NCBI RefSeq assembly: GCF_016615955.1
Contig: NZ_CP067113.1
Coordinates: forward strand, 1,860,001 to 1,924,000
Source: Luteimonas sp. MC1750
Lineage (GTDB): Bacteria; Pseudomonadota; Gammaproteobacteria; Xanthomonadales; Xanthomonadaceae
DNA length: 64,000 bases
Direction: 5' to 3'
The position numbers and the translations under genes are program-made. The notes under the pieces were generated by a model, which was not told the origin of the DNA, ran no database searches, and saw nothing but the letters and a program-made list of their open reading frames with translations. This document shows, in pieces, positions 48,845 through 56,677 of the stretch. Every line of letters starts with the position of its first letter. Positions within the stretch are counted from its first letter, which is position 1.

Positions 48845-48862
48845 GAGCGGCTACAGCCGCGA
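48839..48862. repeat. REP-like palindromic element
   Basis: TGTAGGAGCGGCTACAGCCGCG-type sequence (stem GCGGC 48847-48851 / GCCGC 48856-48860, TACA loop). The GTAGGAGCGGCT..AGCCGCGA form is a common dispersed repeat in Xanthomonadaceae and pseudomonads. It supplies the TAG stop of the TrmY gene. Only one copy was noticed in this window. Confidence 0.7.
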
Positions 48863-48879
48863 TCCGCCCCGCAACCGCA

Positions 48880-49350
48880 TCACCCGCCCCGGACCCTCAG
48901 CGTCAGCCCCTTGAGGAAGTTCCGCAGCAGCTGGTCGCCGCAGGCGCGGTAGTTCTTGTGTCCCGGCTGGCGGAACAGCGCCGACAGCTCCGGCCTGGAC
49001 ACCGGGAAGCCGGCATCCGCGAACACCTGGTGCATGTCCACGTCCTTGAGTTCGAAGGCCACCCGCAGCTTCTTCAGCACCACGTTGTTGCTGATGCGCT
49101 TTTCCACCGGCCGCGGCGCAACGCTCGCGTCGCGCCCGCGCAGGTGGACGATCAGGCCGTCCAGCACGTGGGCCAGCACCGCGTCGCTGCAGGCCTGGTA
49201 GCCGGGCTCCTCCTCGCGCAGCAGGAAGGCGCGGACGTCGTCCTTCTCCAGCGGAAAGTCCGGATCGGCCAGCCGGACCAGTTCGACCACGTGCTGGTCG
49301 CCCAGGTCGAGCATGTAACGGAGGCTGCGCAGGACGTCGTTGTTGATCAT
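48880..49350 (-). CDS. DUF1456 family protein (YehS-like)
   Basis: 156 residues with two DUF1456 repeats. Repeat 1 starts MINNDVLRSLRYMLDLGDQH and includes FLLREEEPGYQACSDAVLAHVLDGLI; repeat 2 starts ISNNVVLKKLRVAFELKDVDM and includes FRQPGHKNYRACGDQLLRNFLKGL. Same length as E. coli YehS. Function unknown. Converges with the TrmY gene over the REP element. Confidence 0.9.
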   Translation of the reverse strand: MINNDVLRSLRYMLDLGDQHVVELVRLADPDFPLEKDDVRAFLLREEEPGYQACSDAVLAHVLDGLIVHLRGRDASVAPRPVEKRISNNVVLKKLRVAFELKDVDMHQVFADAGFPVSRPELSALFRQPGHKNYRACGDQLLRNFLKGLTLRVRGG

Positions 49351-49416
49351 GGAATCCGGGCGTGGCGAAGGAGCGTGCAGTCTACCGGCGCGGGCGCGGC
49401 GACGTGCCCGCCGGCC

Positions 49417-49752
49417 TCAGGGGCCGGTGAAGCGCGCCGGGCTGGCCAGGGCACGGTCGCCTGCGCTCCTGCCGGGCTGCATCTGCCGCTGCCCCGCGCG
49501 CAGCGCGGCGGCGACCGCGCGCATCGGCTGTGGCTGGTACATGAGCGCGGTGCGGCGCGCCTGCTCACCGGTCGGCTCGGCGGCGTGAACGGCCGGGGCC
49601 GGGGCCGGGGCCGGTTCCGCCACCGCGGCCACCGGCTGGGCCCCGTCCAGCACCCCGGCCTGGGGTCCACCCCCCGGCATGCCCTGGACGCAGCCCACCA
49701 CCAGACACGCAGCCATCGCGGCCGCGAACACGTTTCCAACCGAAATCGCCAT
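49417..49752 (-). CDS. Small Pro/Ala-rich lipoprotein, hypothetical
   Basis: 111 residues from ATG 49752. Lipobox AACLVVGC after a short hydrophobic stretch, then a low-complexity Pro/Ala/Val linker (AEPAPAPAPAVHAAEP) and a basic Gln/Arg-rich C-terminus. No domain recognised. The longer frame to 49836 includes non-coding-looking sequence. Confidence 0.6.
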   Translation of the reverse strand: MAISVGNVFAAAMAACLVVGCVQGMPGGGPQAGVLDGAQPVAAVAEPAPAPAPAVHAAEPTGEQARRTALMYQPQPMRAVAAALRAGQRQMQPGRSAGDRALASPARFTGP

Positions 49753-49859
49753 CTCCAGCCTGCGCCCTGCCGACATCAACCACGGGTTGCACGCACAAGG
49801 CGTGCCAGCGCCTGGCCCGCCTGTCGCTGGGCCCAAGGGCAGGGCCCGGCGCGAACGGC

Positions 49860-50462
49860 TCAGTCATGCGGCACAAGGTGACGCCGGGCGTCGGCCCGGC
49901 GGAACAGCAGCGCCGACGCGCCCCACGGAAGCGCGAAGGCGGCCACCAGCACGATCTCCCGCAGCAGCGACAGGCGGCCCGCGTCCCCGTCGGCCGACGC
50001 CAGCCCGACGCCCAGCCCGGCCAGCGCGGCCACCAGCTGCGCCAGCGCGGTCAGGGCCATCGCCCGGGCCATGCCGCGCGCGCGGAACTTCGCGCGCAAG
50101 GCGCCGACGGCCGCCACCAGCAGCACGGCGACGAACAGCAGGTTGAGCGGATCGCCCTCGCCTCCCAGCATGCCCACCGCCAGATTGACCGACACGGTCA
50201 GGAAGGCGGCGGCGAGCGCCAGCGCGAAGCCGGCGCGCCAGGCCGTGCCGGCGCGGCGCCGGGTGGCGAACTCGTACAGCCCGCAGACCGCCGCGAGCAG
50301 CAGCCCCATCACCAGGAAGTCGCTGCCGGTCCAGTGCACGCCCGGCGCGTCCAGGTGCATCGCGACGGCCGGCAGCAGCAGGAGCCCGGCCGCACCGCCC
50401 CAGACCAGGGTCCGGAACCGGTTGGCGCGGCGGGCGGGTGCGGGCTTCGGGAGGGTGGACAT
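49860..50462 (-). CDS. Hypothetical five/six-helix membrane protein
   Basis: 200 residues from ATG 50462. Basic N-terminus (PAPARRANRFRT), then hydrophobic segments TLVWGGAAGLLLLPAVAM, FLVMGLLLAAVCGLYEF, AGFALALAAAFLTVSVNLAVGML, LLFVAVLLVAAVGAL, ALTALAQLVAALAGLGVGLA and EIVLVAAFALPWGASALLF. No catalytic motif. Could not be assigned to a family with certainty. Confidence 0.7.
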   Translation of the reverse strand: MSTLPKPAPARRANRFRTLVWGGAAGLLLLPAVAMHLDAPGVHWTGSDFLVMGLLLAAVCGLYEFATRRRAGTAWRAGFALALAAAFLTVSVNLAVGMLGGEGDPLNLLFVAVLLVAAVGALRAKFRARGMARAMALTALAQLVAALAGLGVGLASADGDAGRLSLLREIVLVAAFALPWGASALLFRRADARRHLVPHD

Positions 50463-50559
50463 GACGGCTTCCTCGGGACCGGATGGTGGCCCATCGTCAT
50501 GCCCGGCGGTGAAGCCATGCGGGCGCACGCGTGAAGCCGGGACGAAGTGCCCGCCGCGC

Positions 50560-51000
50560 TCAGTCCGGGCCGAAGATCGCCGGCCCGGCCTCGCGCATGA
50601 AGATGGCCAGCGTCACCGGTCCCACGCCGCGGAACTCCAGCAGGCGGCGCTCGAACTCCTCGCGGCTGCCGGCCGCCTCGGCGATGCCCAGGATGCGCCC
50701 GTCATAGTCGTCGACCAGGGTCCGGCACAAGCGCGCGAGCCGGGTGGCAGTGGATTCGTCGTAGCGGCGATAGCCGCCCTCGCCCAGCATCCGCACCAGC
50801 TGGGCATGGCTGCACTCGCAGAGCCTGCCGGGGGTGTCGCGGCCGTGCGTTTCGACGATGACCCGCCAGGTGCCGGCGGCGATCGCCTGCGAGATGCGGT
50901 TGCCGAACAGGAAGCTGGCCAGGAACCACTTGAACAGCGACGTCTCGTCGCCCTCGAGCAGATCGAAGCCAAGGTCACGGGGAAGCAGTTGGCGGCGCAT
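50560..51000 (-). CDS. Endonuclease III-like HhH protein, small
   Basis: 146 residues from ATG 51000. Helix-hairpin-helix GPD-like core: LFKWFLASFLFGNRISQAIA at the N-terminus and LLEFRGVGPVTLAIFMRE (HhH hairpin) near the C-terminus. It is shorter than Nth (211) and lacks the Fe-S Cys loop and the catalytic Lys-Asp pair in recognisable form, so it may bind DNA without glycosylase activity. Role unknown. Confidence 0.68.
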   Translation of the reverse strand: MRRQLLPRDLGFDLLEGDETSLFKWFLASFLFGNRISQAIAAGTWRVIVETHGRDTPGRLCECSHAQLVRMLGEGGYRRYDESTATRLARLCRTLVDDYDGRILGIAEAAGSREEFERRLLEFRGVGPVTLAIFMREAGPAIFGPD

Positions 51001-51086
51001 GCACGGTCTCCAGGGGCGGGCCGCATCCAACCATGCCCGCGGTGCAGTCCGGGTGTAGCCGGCGCCCTGCGGTCGGCAACCGCCGC

Positions 51087-51464
51087 CTAGCCGTCCTTGT
51101 GCTTCGCGCCGAGCAGTGACTTCAGGTCGGCAAAGGGATTGGACGTCGCCGCGGCGGGCGCGTCCTCCGCGTGGAGCGCGCTGACGCCGGTGTGGTCGAG
51201 CTGGCGCGAGTGCTCGTTGTCGTGGCAGTACAGGCACAACAGCTCCCAGTTGCTGCCGTCGGCCGGATTGTCGTCGTGGTTGTGGTTGCGATGGTGCACG
51301 GTGAGCTCGCGCAGGTTGGCGCGGGTGAACTCGCGGGCGCAGCGGCCGCAGATCCACGGATACATGTTGAGCGCGCGCTCGCGGTAACCGTGCCCGCGCT
51401 GCTCGGCCGCGCGGCGGGCGTCGGCGACGATACGGTCCAGGCGGGCGTTGTCGGGTGTCGGCAT
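51087..51464 (-). CDS. YajD family HNH nuclease
   Basis: 125 residues. HNH motif with zinc Cys pairs: YPWICGRCAREF (about 35-46), LRELTVHHRNHNHDDNP (catalytic His-His), and NWELLCLYCHDNEHSR. It matches E. coli YajD in length and pattern. Nicking of DNA is expected; biological role unknown. The C-terminal tail PFADLKSLLGAKHK is also YajD-like. Confidence 0.93.
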   Translation of the reverse strand: MPTPDNARLDRIVADARRAAEQRGHGYRERALNMYPWICGRCAREFTRANLRELTVHHRNHNHDDNPADGSNWELLCLYCHDNEHSRQLDHTGVSALHAEDAPAAATSNPFADLKSLLGAKHKDG

Positions 51465-51480
51465 GGTGGCGGTCCTCGGG

Positions 51481-52740
51481 TTACCAGGGGACGGCGTACG
51501 GTTCGCGGTCCCCGCGCTGCAGGCCGCGGAACAGCACCGCGGCGTCGGCAGCATCCCACACGAAGGCGGTGTCGTCGTAAGGATTGCGAAGCGCGGCGGT
51601 GGCCACGGCGGCCGCGGCGTGCTCGCGCGCGATGCCCTCGCTGCGCAGCGTCGCGACCAGCAGCGTGGCGCGGCGCAGGCCCTCCAGATCGGCGATCCGG
51701 GACGCGTAGGTGGAATAGACGGTGGCCGGTCCGGTTGCCTCGAGCACGGTGCCAAGCAGGTTGTACGGACGGAACCGGACAGGCGCCGCTTCGGTCCCAA
51801 GCGCCTCCACGGCCGGCCCCAGCGCCGGATACGGCAGCTCCGACAGCTCGCCCATCCGTACCATCCGCGTGGCGAACAGGTTGCGCGTGGCCTGCTCCTG
51901 GAACAGCGGACGCTGCAGGCGGCGGCTCCAGCGCTCGCCCGCACCCCCCTTGGCCGGGTCCGGTGACAGCATGTTGCGCAGCGTGCCACCGATCATCTCC
52001 CACTCTCCGCCCAGTGGTCGCAGCAGCGACCGCTCCTGCGTCGTCAGCGGCTGCTGCCAGGACGGTGGCACCGCGGCGGCAACCAGATCCGGCGCAAGCT
52101 CGCGCAGCGCCAGGTTGCCGTGGTCGAGATTCCGCTCGACCGCGGCGACTGCGACCATCTTCGTCAGCAGCAGGTCCGACGAGGCGAGCACCCGGCGCCA
52201 GAACACCAGGTCGCGCTCCAGCAGCTCGCGCACCGCGGCCGGATCACCGGCAAGCGCCTTCTCCCGGACCGCCAGCAGGTGCAGCGTCTGCCCGCCGAGC
52301 GCGTGCCGGTAGTCGGCCAGCGGCGTGAACGCATCGCCCGGAACGGCTTCCCGCCATCTGTCGGTCTCGAGCATGCGGCGATAGCCGTCCAGCAGCCACT
52401 GCTCCGACGCGCGCCACTGCGCAAGCGCCGCGGGATCCGCTTCGGATGCCGCGATGCACGCCAGGGCGCGGCTGCAGGACGCGGCCAGCGCCGCGACCTC
52501 CGCGCTGCGCGCATCGGTGTCGCGCGAGTCGCCGGCCAGGGTGATCGCGTGGACGTATCCGTTCGCCGCGTCGGCCAGCGCCGGACGGTCGTGTGCCAGT
52601 GCGGCGAGCCGCTGCGCGTCCGCGGACGGCGCCTCGTCGCTCCAGTTCACTGCCAACAGCACCAGGTACGCGAGGACCACGAAGCCCAGCAGCGCGGCAA
52701 CCGCCCATGCGCTCGCGCGCAGTACGCGTCTTGCGTGCAT
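51481..52740 (-). CDS. Hypothetical single-pass membrane protein
   Basis: 419 residues from ATG 52740 (GGAG and AAGGGA upstream); ATG 52761 gives 7 more. One N-terminal TM helix (AWAVAALLGFVVLAYLVLLAVNW), then a large periplasmic, mainly helical Ala/Leu/Arg-rich domain with CSRALACIAASEADP (two Cys) and FWRRVLASSDLLLTKMVAVAAVERN. No known family or motif recognised. Lies between the HNH nuclease and glutaminase genes, same strand. Confidence 0.72.
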   Translation of the reverse strand: MHARRVLRASAWAVAALLGFVVLAYLVLLAVNWSDEAPSADAQRLAALAHDRPALADAANGYVHAITLAGDSRDTDARSAEVAALAASCSRALACIAASEADPAALAQWRASEQWLLDGYRRMLETDRWREAVPGDAFTPLADYRHALGGQTLHLLAVREKALAGDPAAVRELLERDLVFWRRVLASSDLLLTKMVAVAAVERNLDHGNLALRELAPDLVAAAVPPSWQQPLTTQERSLLRPLGGEWEMIGGTLRNMLSPDPAKGGAGERWSRRLQRPLFQEQATRNLFATRMVRMGELSELPYPALGPAVEALGTEAAPVRFRPYNLLGTVLEATGPATVYSTYASRIADLEGLRRATLLVATLRSEGIAREHAAAAVATAALRNPYDDTAFVWDAADAAVLFRGLQRGDREPYAVPW

Positions 52741-52814
52741 TCCCTTCTTCTCCTTCCCCATCGGCCCGTCACTCCATGACGCCGGCCGAGCCTGTTCCGT
52801 GACCCGGTCGCCGG

Positions 52815-53783
52815 TCAGAACACCGACAGCCCCGTCATCCGCGTGAAGCGGTGCAGCGCATAGCGGCCAAGCAGCGAGTTGCCCTTTTCGTCCAGGCCCG
52901 GCGACCAGACGCAGAGGCCCATCACCCGCGGCACCACCGCCACGATCCCGCCGCCCACCCCGCTCTTCGCCGGCAGGCCGACGTAGAACGCGAAGTCCCC
53001 GGCGGCGTCGTAGGTCCCGGCGGTCATCATCACCGAATTGATGCGGGTGGCGCCTTCGGCGGTGGTCACCTGCTCGCCGGAGCTCCCGCAGCGACCGCCG
53101 TCGGCGAGGTACTGCATGCTGCGCGCCAGGTCCACGCAGTCCATGCACAGCGAGCACTGCAGGTAGTAGAAGTCGAGTACGTCCTGCACCTCGTTGCGCA
53201 GGTTGTCGTAGCTGCGGATGAAGTTGGCCAGCGCGACGTTGCGGTGGCCGCTTTCGCGCTCGGATTTCGCCACCACCTCGTCGGTTCCGACCTCGCTGTT
53301 GCCCGAACGCGCGCGCATGAACGCCAGCAGTGTGCGTTCGGCGTCGTCGAAGTTCGACAGCACCACGTCCGCGGTCACCAGCGCGCCGGCGTTCATGAAG
53401 GGATTGCGCGGGATGCCCTTCTCGAGCTCGAGCTGGATCAGCGAGTTGTACGGATCACCCGAAGGCTCGCGGTCGACCCGCGTCCACAGCGCATCGCCGA
53501 TCGCCTCCAGCGCCAGGGTCAGCGTGTAGACCTTGGAGATGCTCTGGATCGAGAAGCGCTCGCGCGCATCGCCCACCTCGTGCACCCGGCCATCGACCAT
53601 GGCCAGGGCCATGCCGAAGCGGTCCAGGGGCACTTCGGCGAGCATCGGGATGTAGTCGGCCACCTTTCCTTCGCCGAAGCGCTTGCGCACCTCCTCGTTG
53701 ATGGTGCCGAGGATGTCGTCGAGGTCGAGGCGCCCGAGGTCGTCGGGATTCGGGGGAAGCTTGCGCATCTGCTGCGGGTCCAC
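52815..53783 (-). CDS. glsA: Glutaminase (GlsA/YbaS family)
   Basis: 322 residues from GTG 53783; ATG 53768 would give 317, nearer the usual ~308. Serine-dependent beta-lactamase-fold glutaminase, glutamine to glutamate and ammonia. Catalytic SISK is in ERFSIQSISKVYTL. Other family blocks: NPFMNAGALVT, YDNLRNEVQDVLDFYY, INSVMMTAGTYDAAGDFAFYVGLPAKSGVGGG. It may assist acid tolerance or nitrogen metabolism. Confidence 0.95.
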   Translation of the reverse strand: MDPQQMRKLPPNPDDLGRLDLDDILGTINEEVRKRFGEGKVADYIPMLAEVPLDRFGMALAMVDGRVHEVGDARERFSIQSISKVYTLTLALEAIGDALWTRVDREPSGDPYNSLIQLELEKGIPRNPFMNAGALVTADVVLSNFDDAERTLLAFMRARSGNSEVGTDEVVAKSERESGHRNVALANFIRSYDNLRNEVQDVLDFYYLQCSLCMDCVDLARSMQYLADGGRCGSSGEQVTTAEGATRINSVMMTAGTYDAAGDFAFYVGLPAKSGVGGGIVAVVPRVMGLCVWSPGLDEKGNSLLGRYALHRFTRMTGLSVF

Positions 53784-53894
53784 TCATGGCGGGATGCCGC
53801 CGGAGCGGCCAAGACCCCATGATGCCGCATCGCCCGTGCGTCGCCCGGTGACCGCCCGCGCGCGCGGATGTCAGCGCGGACGGGTCGCCGCGCT

Positions 53895-54905
53895 CTAGCC
53901 GGACACTCCCCCGTCCGGGCCCTCTTCGCGCCGCTCCAGGTAGCGTGCGGCTTCTTCCTCATAGGGCTCCAGCCCCGGCGCGAGGTGCGGCAGCAGCAGG
54001 CGCAGCCAGGCGCGGCTGGCCATCCGCGTCTCGCGCGGACAGCCGCGCGCACGTTCGGGCGTAAGGTCGCCCGCGTCGACCATGTCGGCGAAGCCCGCGG
54101 GATCGGTGCCGTAGATCAGGCACTGCAGGTTGAAGTAGCGCTGCTCGCCCAGCGCGTGCTCGTCGGCATAGGCGCGCAGGTTGTAGGCGCCGGTGCTGCG
54201 CGACAGCAGCCAGTTCGCCGCCATGCGCAGGTTGCCCACGACCGCGTCGGGCGTCTCGTCGAGGCCGGCGAAACGCAGCATCAGGATCGCGGCCAGCTGG
54301 TCGACCGCATCCTCCTGGCGGCCGGTGACCGGCAGGTCGAGCAGGTGCACCAGGGCGTGCCCGGTCTCGTGCAGCACGATGAAGCGGACGTTGGCGAGCA
54401 CGTAGCGGTTGGGATAGTCGGCGCCCAGCGCGCCGGCGCGCTGCTGCTCGAGGCCGCGCTCGTACAGCGTGCGCAGGGTCTCGTAGCAGAGCACCACTTC
54501 GGCCCCGGCCGGACGGTAGAAGGCGCCGAACTCGCCGCATTCCGCGGTGACGTAGCGCAGCGCGCGTGGCAGCGCGAACATCCCGTCGATTGCCTGCACT
54601 TCCGGCAGGCGGCGCCACAGGTCGGCGTCGCGGACGCGGGCATGGATGTCCTGCAGGCCGGCGGAGCGCGGCGGCGCGTAGGCGTAGTCGAACGCCGGAG
54701 CCGCCGCGGGCGGCGCCTGCGCCGCGGTGGCCGCGCGGGGGCGCACGACCTTGCGCGGCAGGGCGCCGTGCGTGCGATGGGTCCGGGTCTCGTGGGTCAC
54801 GAGCGCGCGGTCCTGCGCGGGCGCGGCTGTCGCCGGCAGGCCGGCGCAGCCGGATGCAGCCGCCAGTACGGCCAGGAACGCGATCAGGCTGACGTGGGCG
54901 AGCAT
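53895..54905 (-). CDS. DUF4344 metallopeptidase-like lipoprotein
   Basis: 336 residues from ATG 54905. Lipobox VLAAASGC, then an Ala/Pro-rich linker and a metallopeptidase domain with VRFIVLHETGHALVHLLDLP, a gluzincin HExxH (HETGH), preceded by PAGAEVVLCYETLRTLYE. QEDAVDQLAAILML supplies a likely third Glu ligand (EDAVDQ, as in DUF4344 proteins). Envelope protease-like; substrate unknown. The frame is open to 55088 inside the next gene. Confidence 0.85.
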   Translation of the reverse strand: MLAHVSLIAFLAVLAAASGCAGLPATAAPAQDRALVTHETRTHRTHGALPRKVVRPRAATAAQAPPAAAPAFDYAYAPPRSAGLQDIHARVRDADLWRRLPEVQAIDGMFALPRALRYVTAECGEFGAFYRPAGAEVVLCYETLRTLYERGLEQQRAGALGADYPNRYVLANVRFIVLHETGHALVHLLDLPVTGRQEDAVDQLAAILMLRFAGLDETPDAVVGNLRMAANWLLSRSTGAYNLRAYADEHALGEQRYFNLQCLIYGTDPAGFADMVDAGDLTPERARGCPRETRMASRAWLRLLLPHLAPGLEPYEEEAARYLERREEGPDGGVSG

Positions 54906-54969
54906 CGGAAGCGGAAGGTCCGGCGCCGGGGACGGAGGCGCACGAGTCTGGCAGACCGCCTCCGCAGCG

Positions 54970-56106
54970 TCATCCGGCGCGCCGGCAGTCGGCGAAGAAG
55001 CGCAGCATCCCGGCCGATGCATCCGGCCCCTGCGGATCGGTGTAGGTGCCGGCCGCGTCGCCACCCGACCAGGCGTGGCCCGCGCCATGGATCATCCAGT
55101 GCTCGGCCAGCACGCGGCCGTCGGCGGCGCGATGCAGGGTGCGCGTCGCGCTTCGTCCGCCTGCGCCCGCAGCCTGTTCGCGCGTGCTCGATGTGGAGCG
55201 GACTTCCGCGACCGGGCGGCCACCGAGGCTCTGCTCGACCACGCCCCGCGCGTTGTCGGGATGCACGGTGGTGTCGCCGTCACCGTGGAAGACGATCGCC
55301 GGAACGGTGGTGCCCGCGGCCGCGACGCGCCGGCCGGCGCCACCCTTGCGCATGGCCGCGAACGCCGAGGGCATGTCGCTGGCCAGTCCCGTGGGCAGTC
55401 CGGAGTGCACGCCGATGGCGGCGTACAGCTCGGGATGCGTATCGGCCAGCACCGCCGCCATCGCCCCGCCCGCCGACAGACCCGCCACGTACACGCGCCC
55501 GGCGTCGAGGCCGCGGGTCGCGACCAGTGCGCGGGTCAGCGCCGCGAGGATCGCCGGCTCGCCGCTGTCGCGCTGCTGGTCGCTGCCGCGGAACCAGTTC
55601 CAGCAGCGGTTCGGGTTGCGCGCGGACGACTGGGCGGGCCAGGCGACCACGTAGCCCTGCGCACCGGCCAGCACGTCCATGCGCGTACCGCGCGCGAAGT
55701 CTTCCGGCGTCTGGGTGCAGCCGTGCAGCATCACCAGCAGGGGCGCACCCCGGGTGTCGAGCCCGTCGGGAACATGGAGCCGGTAGTCGAGCTCCCCGGC
55801 CTCGCAGGAGAACCGGCGGCGCCCCCGGGCGGGCGGGCGCGGCGCTCCGGGTCGCGGGGCGGGCGTCGGCCGTGGAGCAGGGCCCGCCTGCGGGGCATCC
55901 GTCGCACGCCCGTCGTCGACGATCCGGAATTCGCCCTCGATGCAATCGTCCGGTCCCGCGCCTGTGCGGCCAGCCGCGGCCGGTGCAGTGTCCGTGGATC
56001 CGCGGCCAACCCCTCCGGTGAGCCGGTGCTGGAGCGTGCGCGTCGCGGCCTGCAGGTCGCCGGCCTGCATCAGGCGCATCGCCTGGCGCATGGTGTCGTT
56101 GTTCAT
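54970..56106 (-). CDS. Extracellular PHB depolymerase family esterase
   Basis: 378 residues, alpha/beta hydrolase of the LpqC/PhaZ-like family. Blocks: LDYRLHVPDGLDTRGAPLLVMLHGCTQ (oxyanion), the nucleophile AGLSAGGAMA, VFHGDGDTTVHPDN (Asp) and MIHGAGHAWSGG (His). The N-terminal ~100 residues hold a phasin-like MRQAMRLMQAGDLQAATRTLQ and a Pro-rich linker; no clear signal peptide. It follows an RHH-protein gene by 11 bases, a recurrent pair. Confidence 0.9.
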   Translation of the reverse strand: MNNDTMRQAMRLMQAGDLQAATRTLQHRLTGGVGRGSTDTAPAAAGRTGAGPDDCIEGEFRIVDDGRATDAPQAGPAPRPTPAPRPGAPRPPARGRRRFSCEAGELDYRLHVPDGLDTRGAPLLVMLHGCTQTPEDFARGTRMDVLAGAQGYVVAWPAQSSARNPNRCWNWFRGSDQQRDSGEPAILAALTRALVATRGLDAGRVYVAGLSAGGAMAAVLADTHPELYAAIGVHSGLPTGLASDMPSAFAAMRKGGAGRRVAAAGTTVPAIVFHGDGDTTVHPDNARGVVEQSLGGRPVAEVRSTSSTREQAAGAGGRSATRTLHRAADGRVLAEHWMIHGAGHAWSGGDAAGTYTDPQGPDASAGMLRFFADCRRAG

Positions 56107-56117
56107 GGTGTTCCTGG

Positions 56118-56528
56118 TCAGTGGATGCGGCCGGCCAATGCGGCTTTCACCCGTGGGCTTGCATGCAGCGCGCCGAGCACGGTGATCGACTCGATGGCTT
56201 CCAGCGCGAGCTCGGGCGTGACGTCGTCGGCGATGCGCACCAGCCCCAGGGCCTGGATGCGCAGGCGCTCGCCGGCATCGCGCGCGGCCTCGAGTTCGCG
56301 CCGCCCGTAGTCCTGCAGTCCCATCACCAGCGTGCGGCGCGACACGGTGTTGCGCAGCGCGTCGCCATGCACGGTGAGCTGGTTGCGGATGGCGGTGCGG
56401 ATCAGATCGGTGCGGTTGGCGTAGAAGCCCTCCTGCACCAGCAGGTCGATCTGCCCGAGGTCGACGACGCCGAGGTTGATGGTGATCTTCTCGCTGTCGG
56501 CGACGGGTCGCGGTCGTGGATCTGGCAT
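56118..56528 (-). CDS. Ribbon-helix-helix (CopG-like) domain protein
   Basis: 136 residues from ATG 56528 (56588 also possible). The N-terminal RHH reads KITINLGVVDLGQIDLLVQEGFYANRTDLIRTAIRNQL (about 14-52), a metJ/Arc-type DNA-binding fold. The C-terminal part (about 55-136) is a helical domain of unknown role. It sits directly before the PHB depolymerase-like esterase (11 bases) and diverges from an MFS transporter, so it may regulate either. Confidence 0.85.
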   Translation of the reverse strand: MPDPRPRPVADSEKITINLGVVDLGQIDLLVQEGFYANRTDLIRTAIRNQLTVHGDALRNTVSRRTLVMGLQDYGRRELEAARDAGERLRIQALGLVRIADDVTPELALEAIESITVLGALHASPRVKAALAGRIH

Positions 56529-56677
56529 GGGCAGAGGTCGCTTTCGGATGGCGAGCGCCAGCCTAGCACCATCCGTGTGGATGGTCATGAACGCGATCGT
56601 ACCGTCGTGGCGTCGATCAACCGCCGCGCGAGGCGATTAGACTCGCCGGAGGCCGCGCGGCCGTCCCGGAGTCTCCG

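Noticed and set aside
53788..53801. Hairpin GGCGG-GATG-CCGCC near the glutaminase start as a riboregulator
   Set aside because: Five base pairs of pure G/C at 70% GC is not distinctive, and the true start of glsA is itself uncertain.
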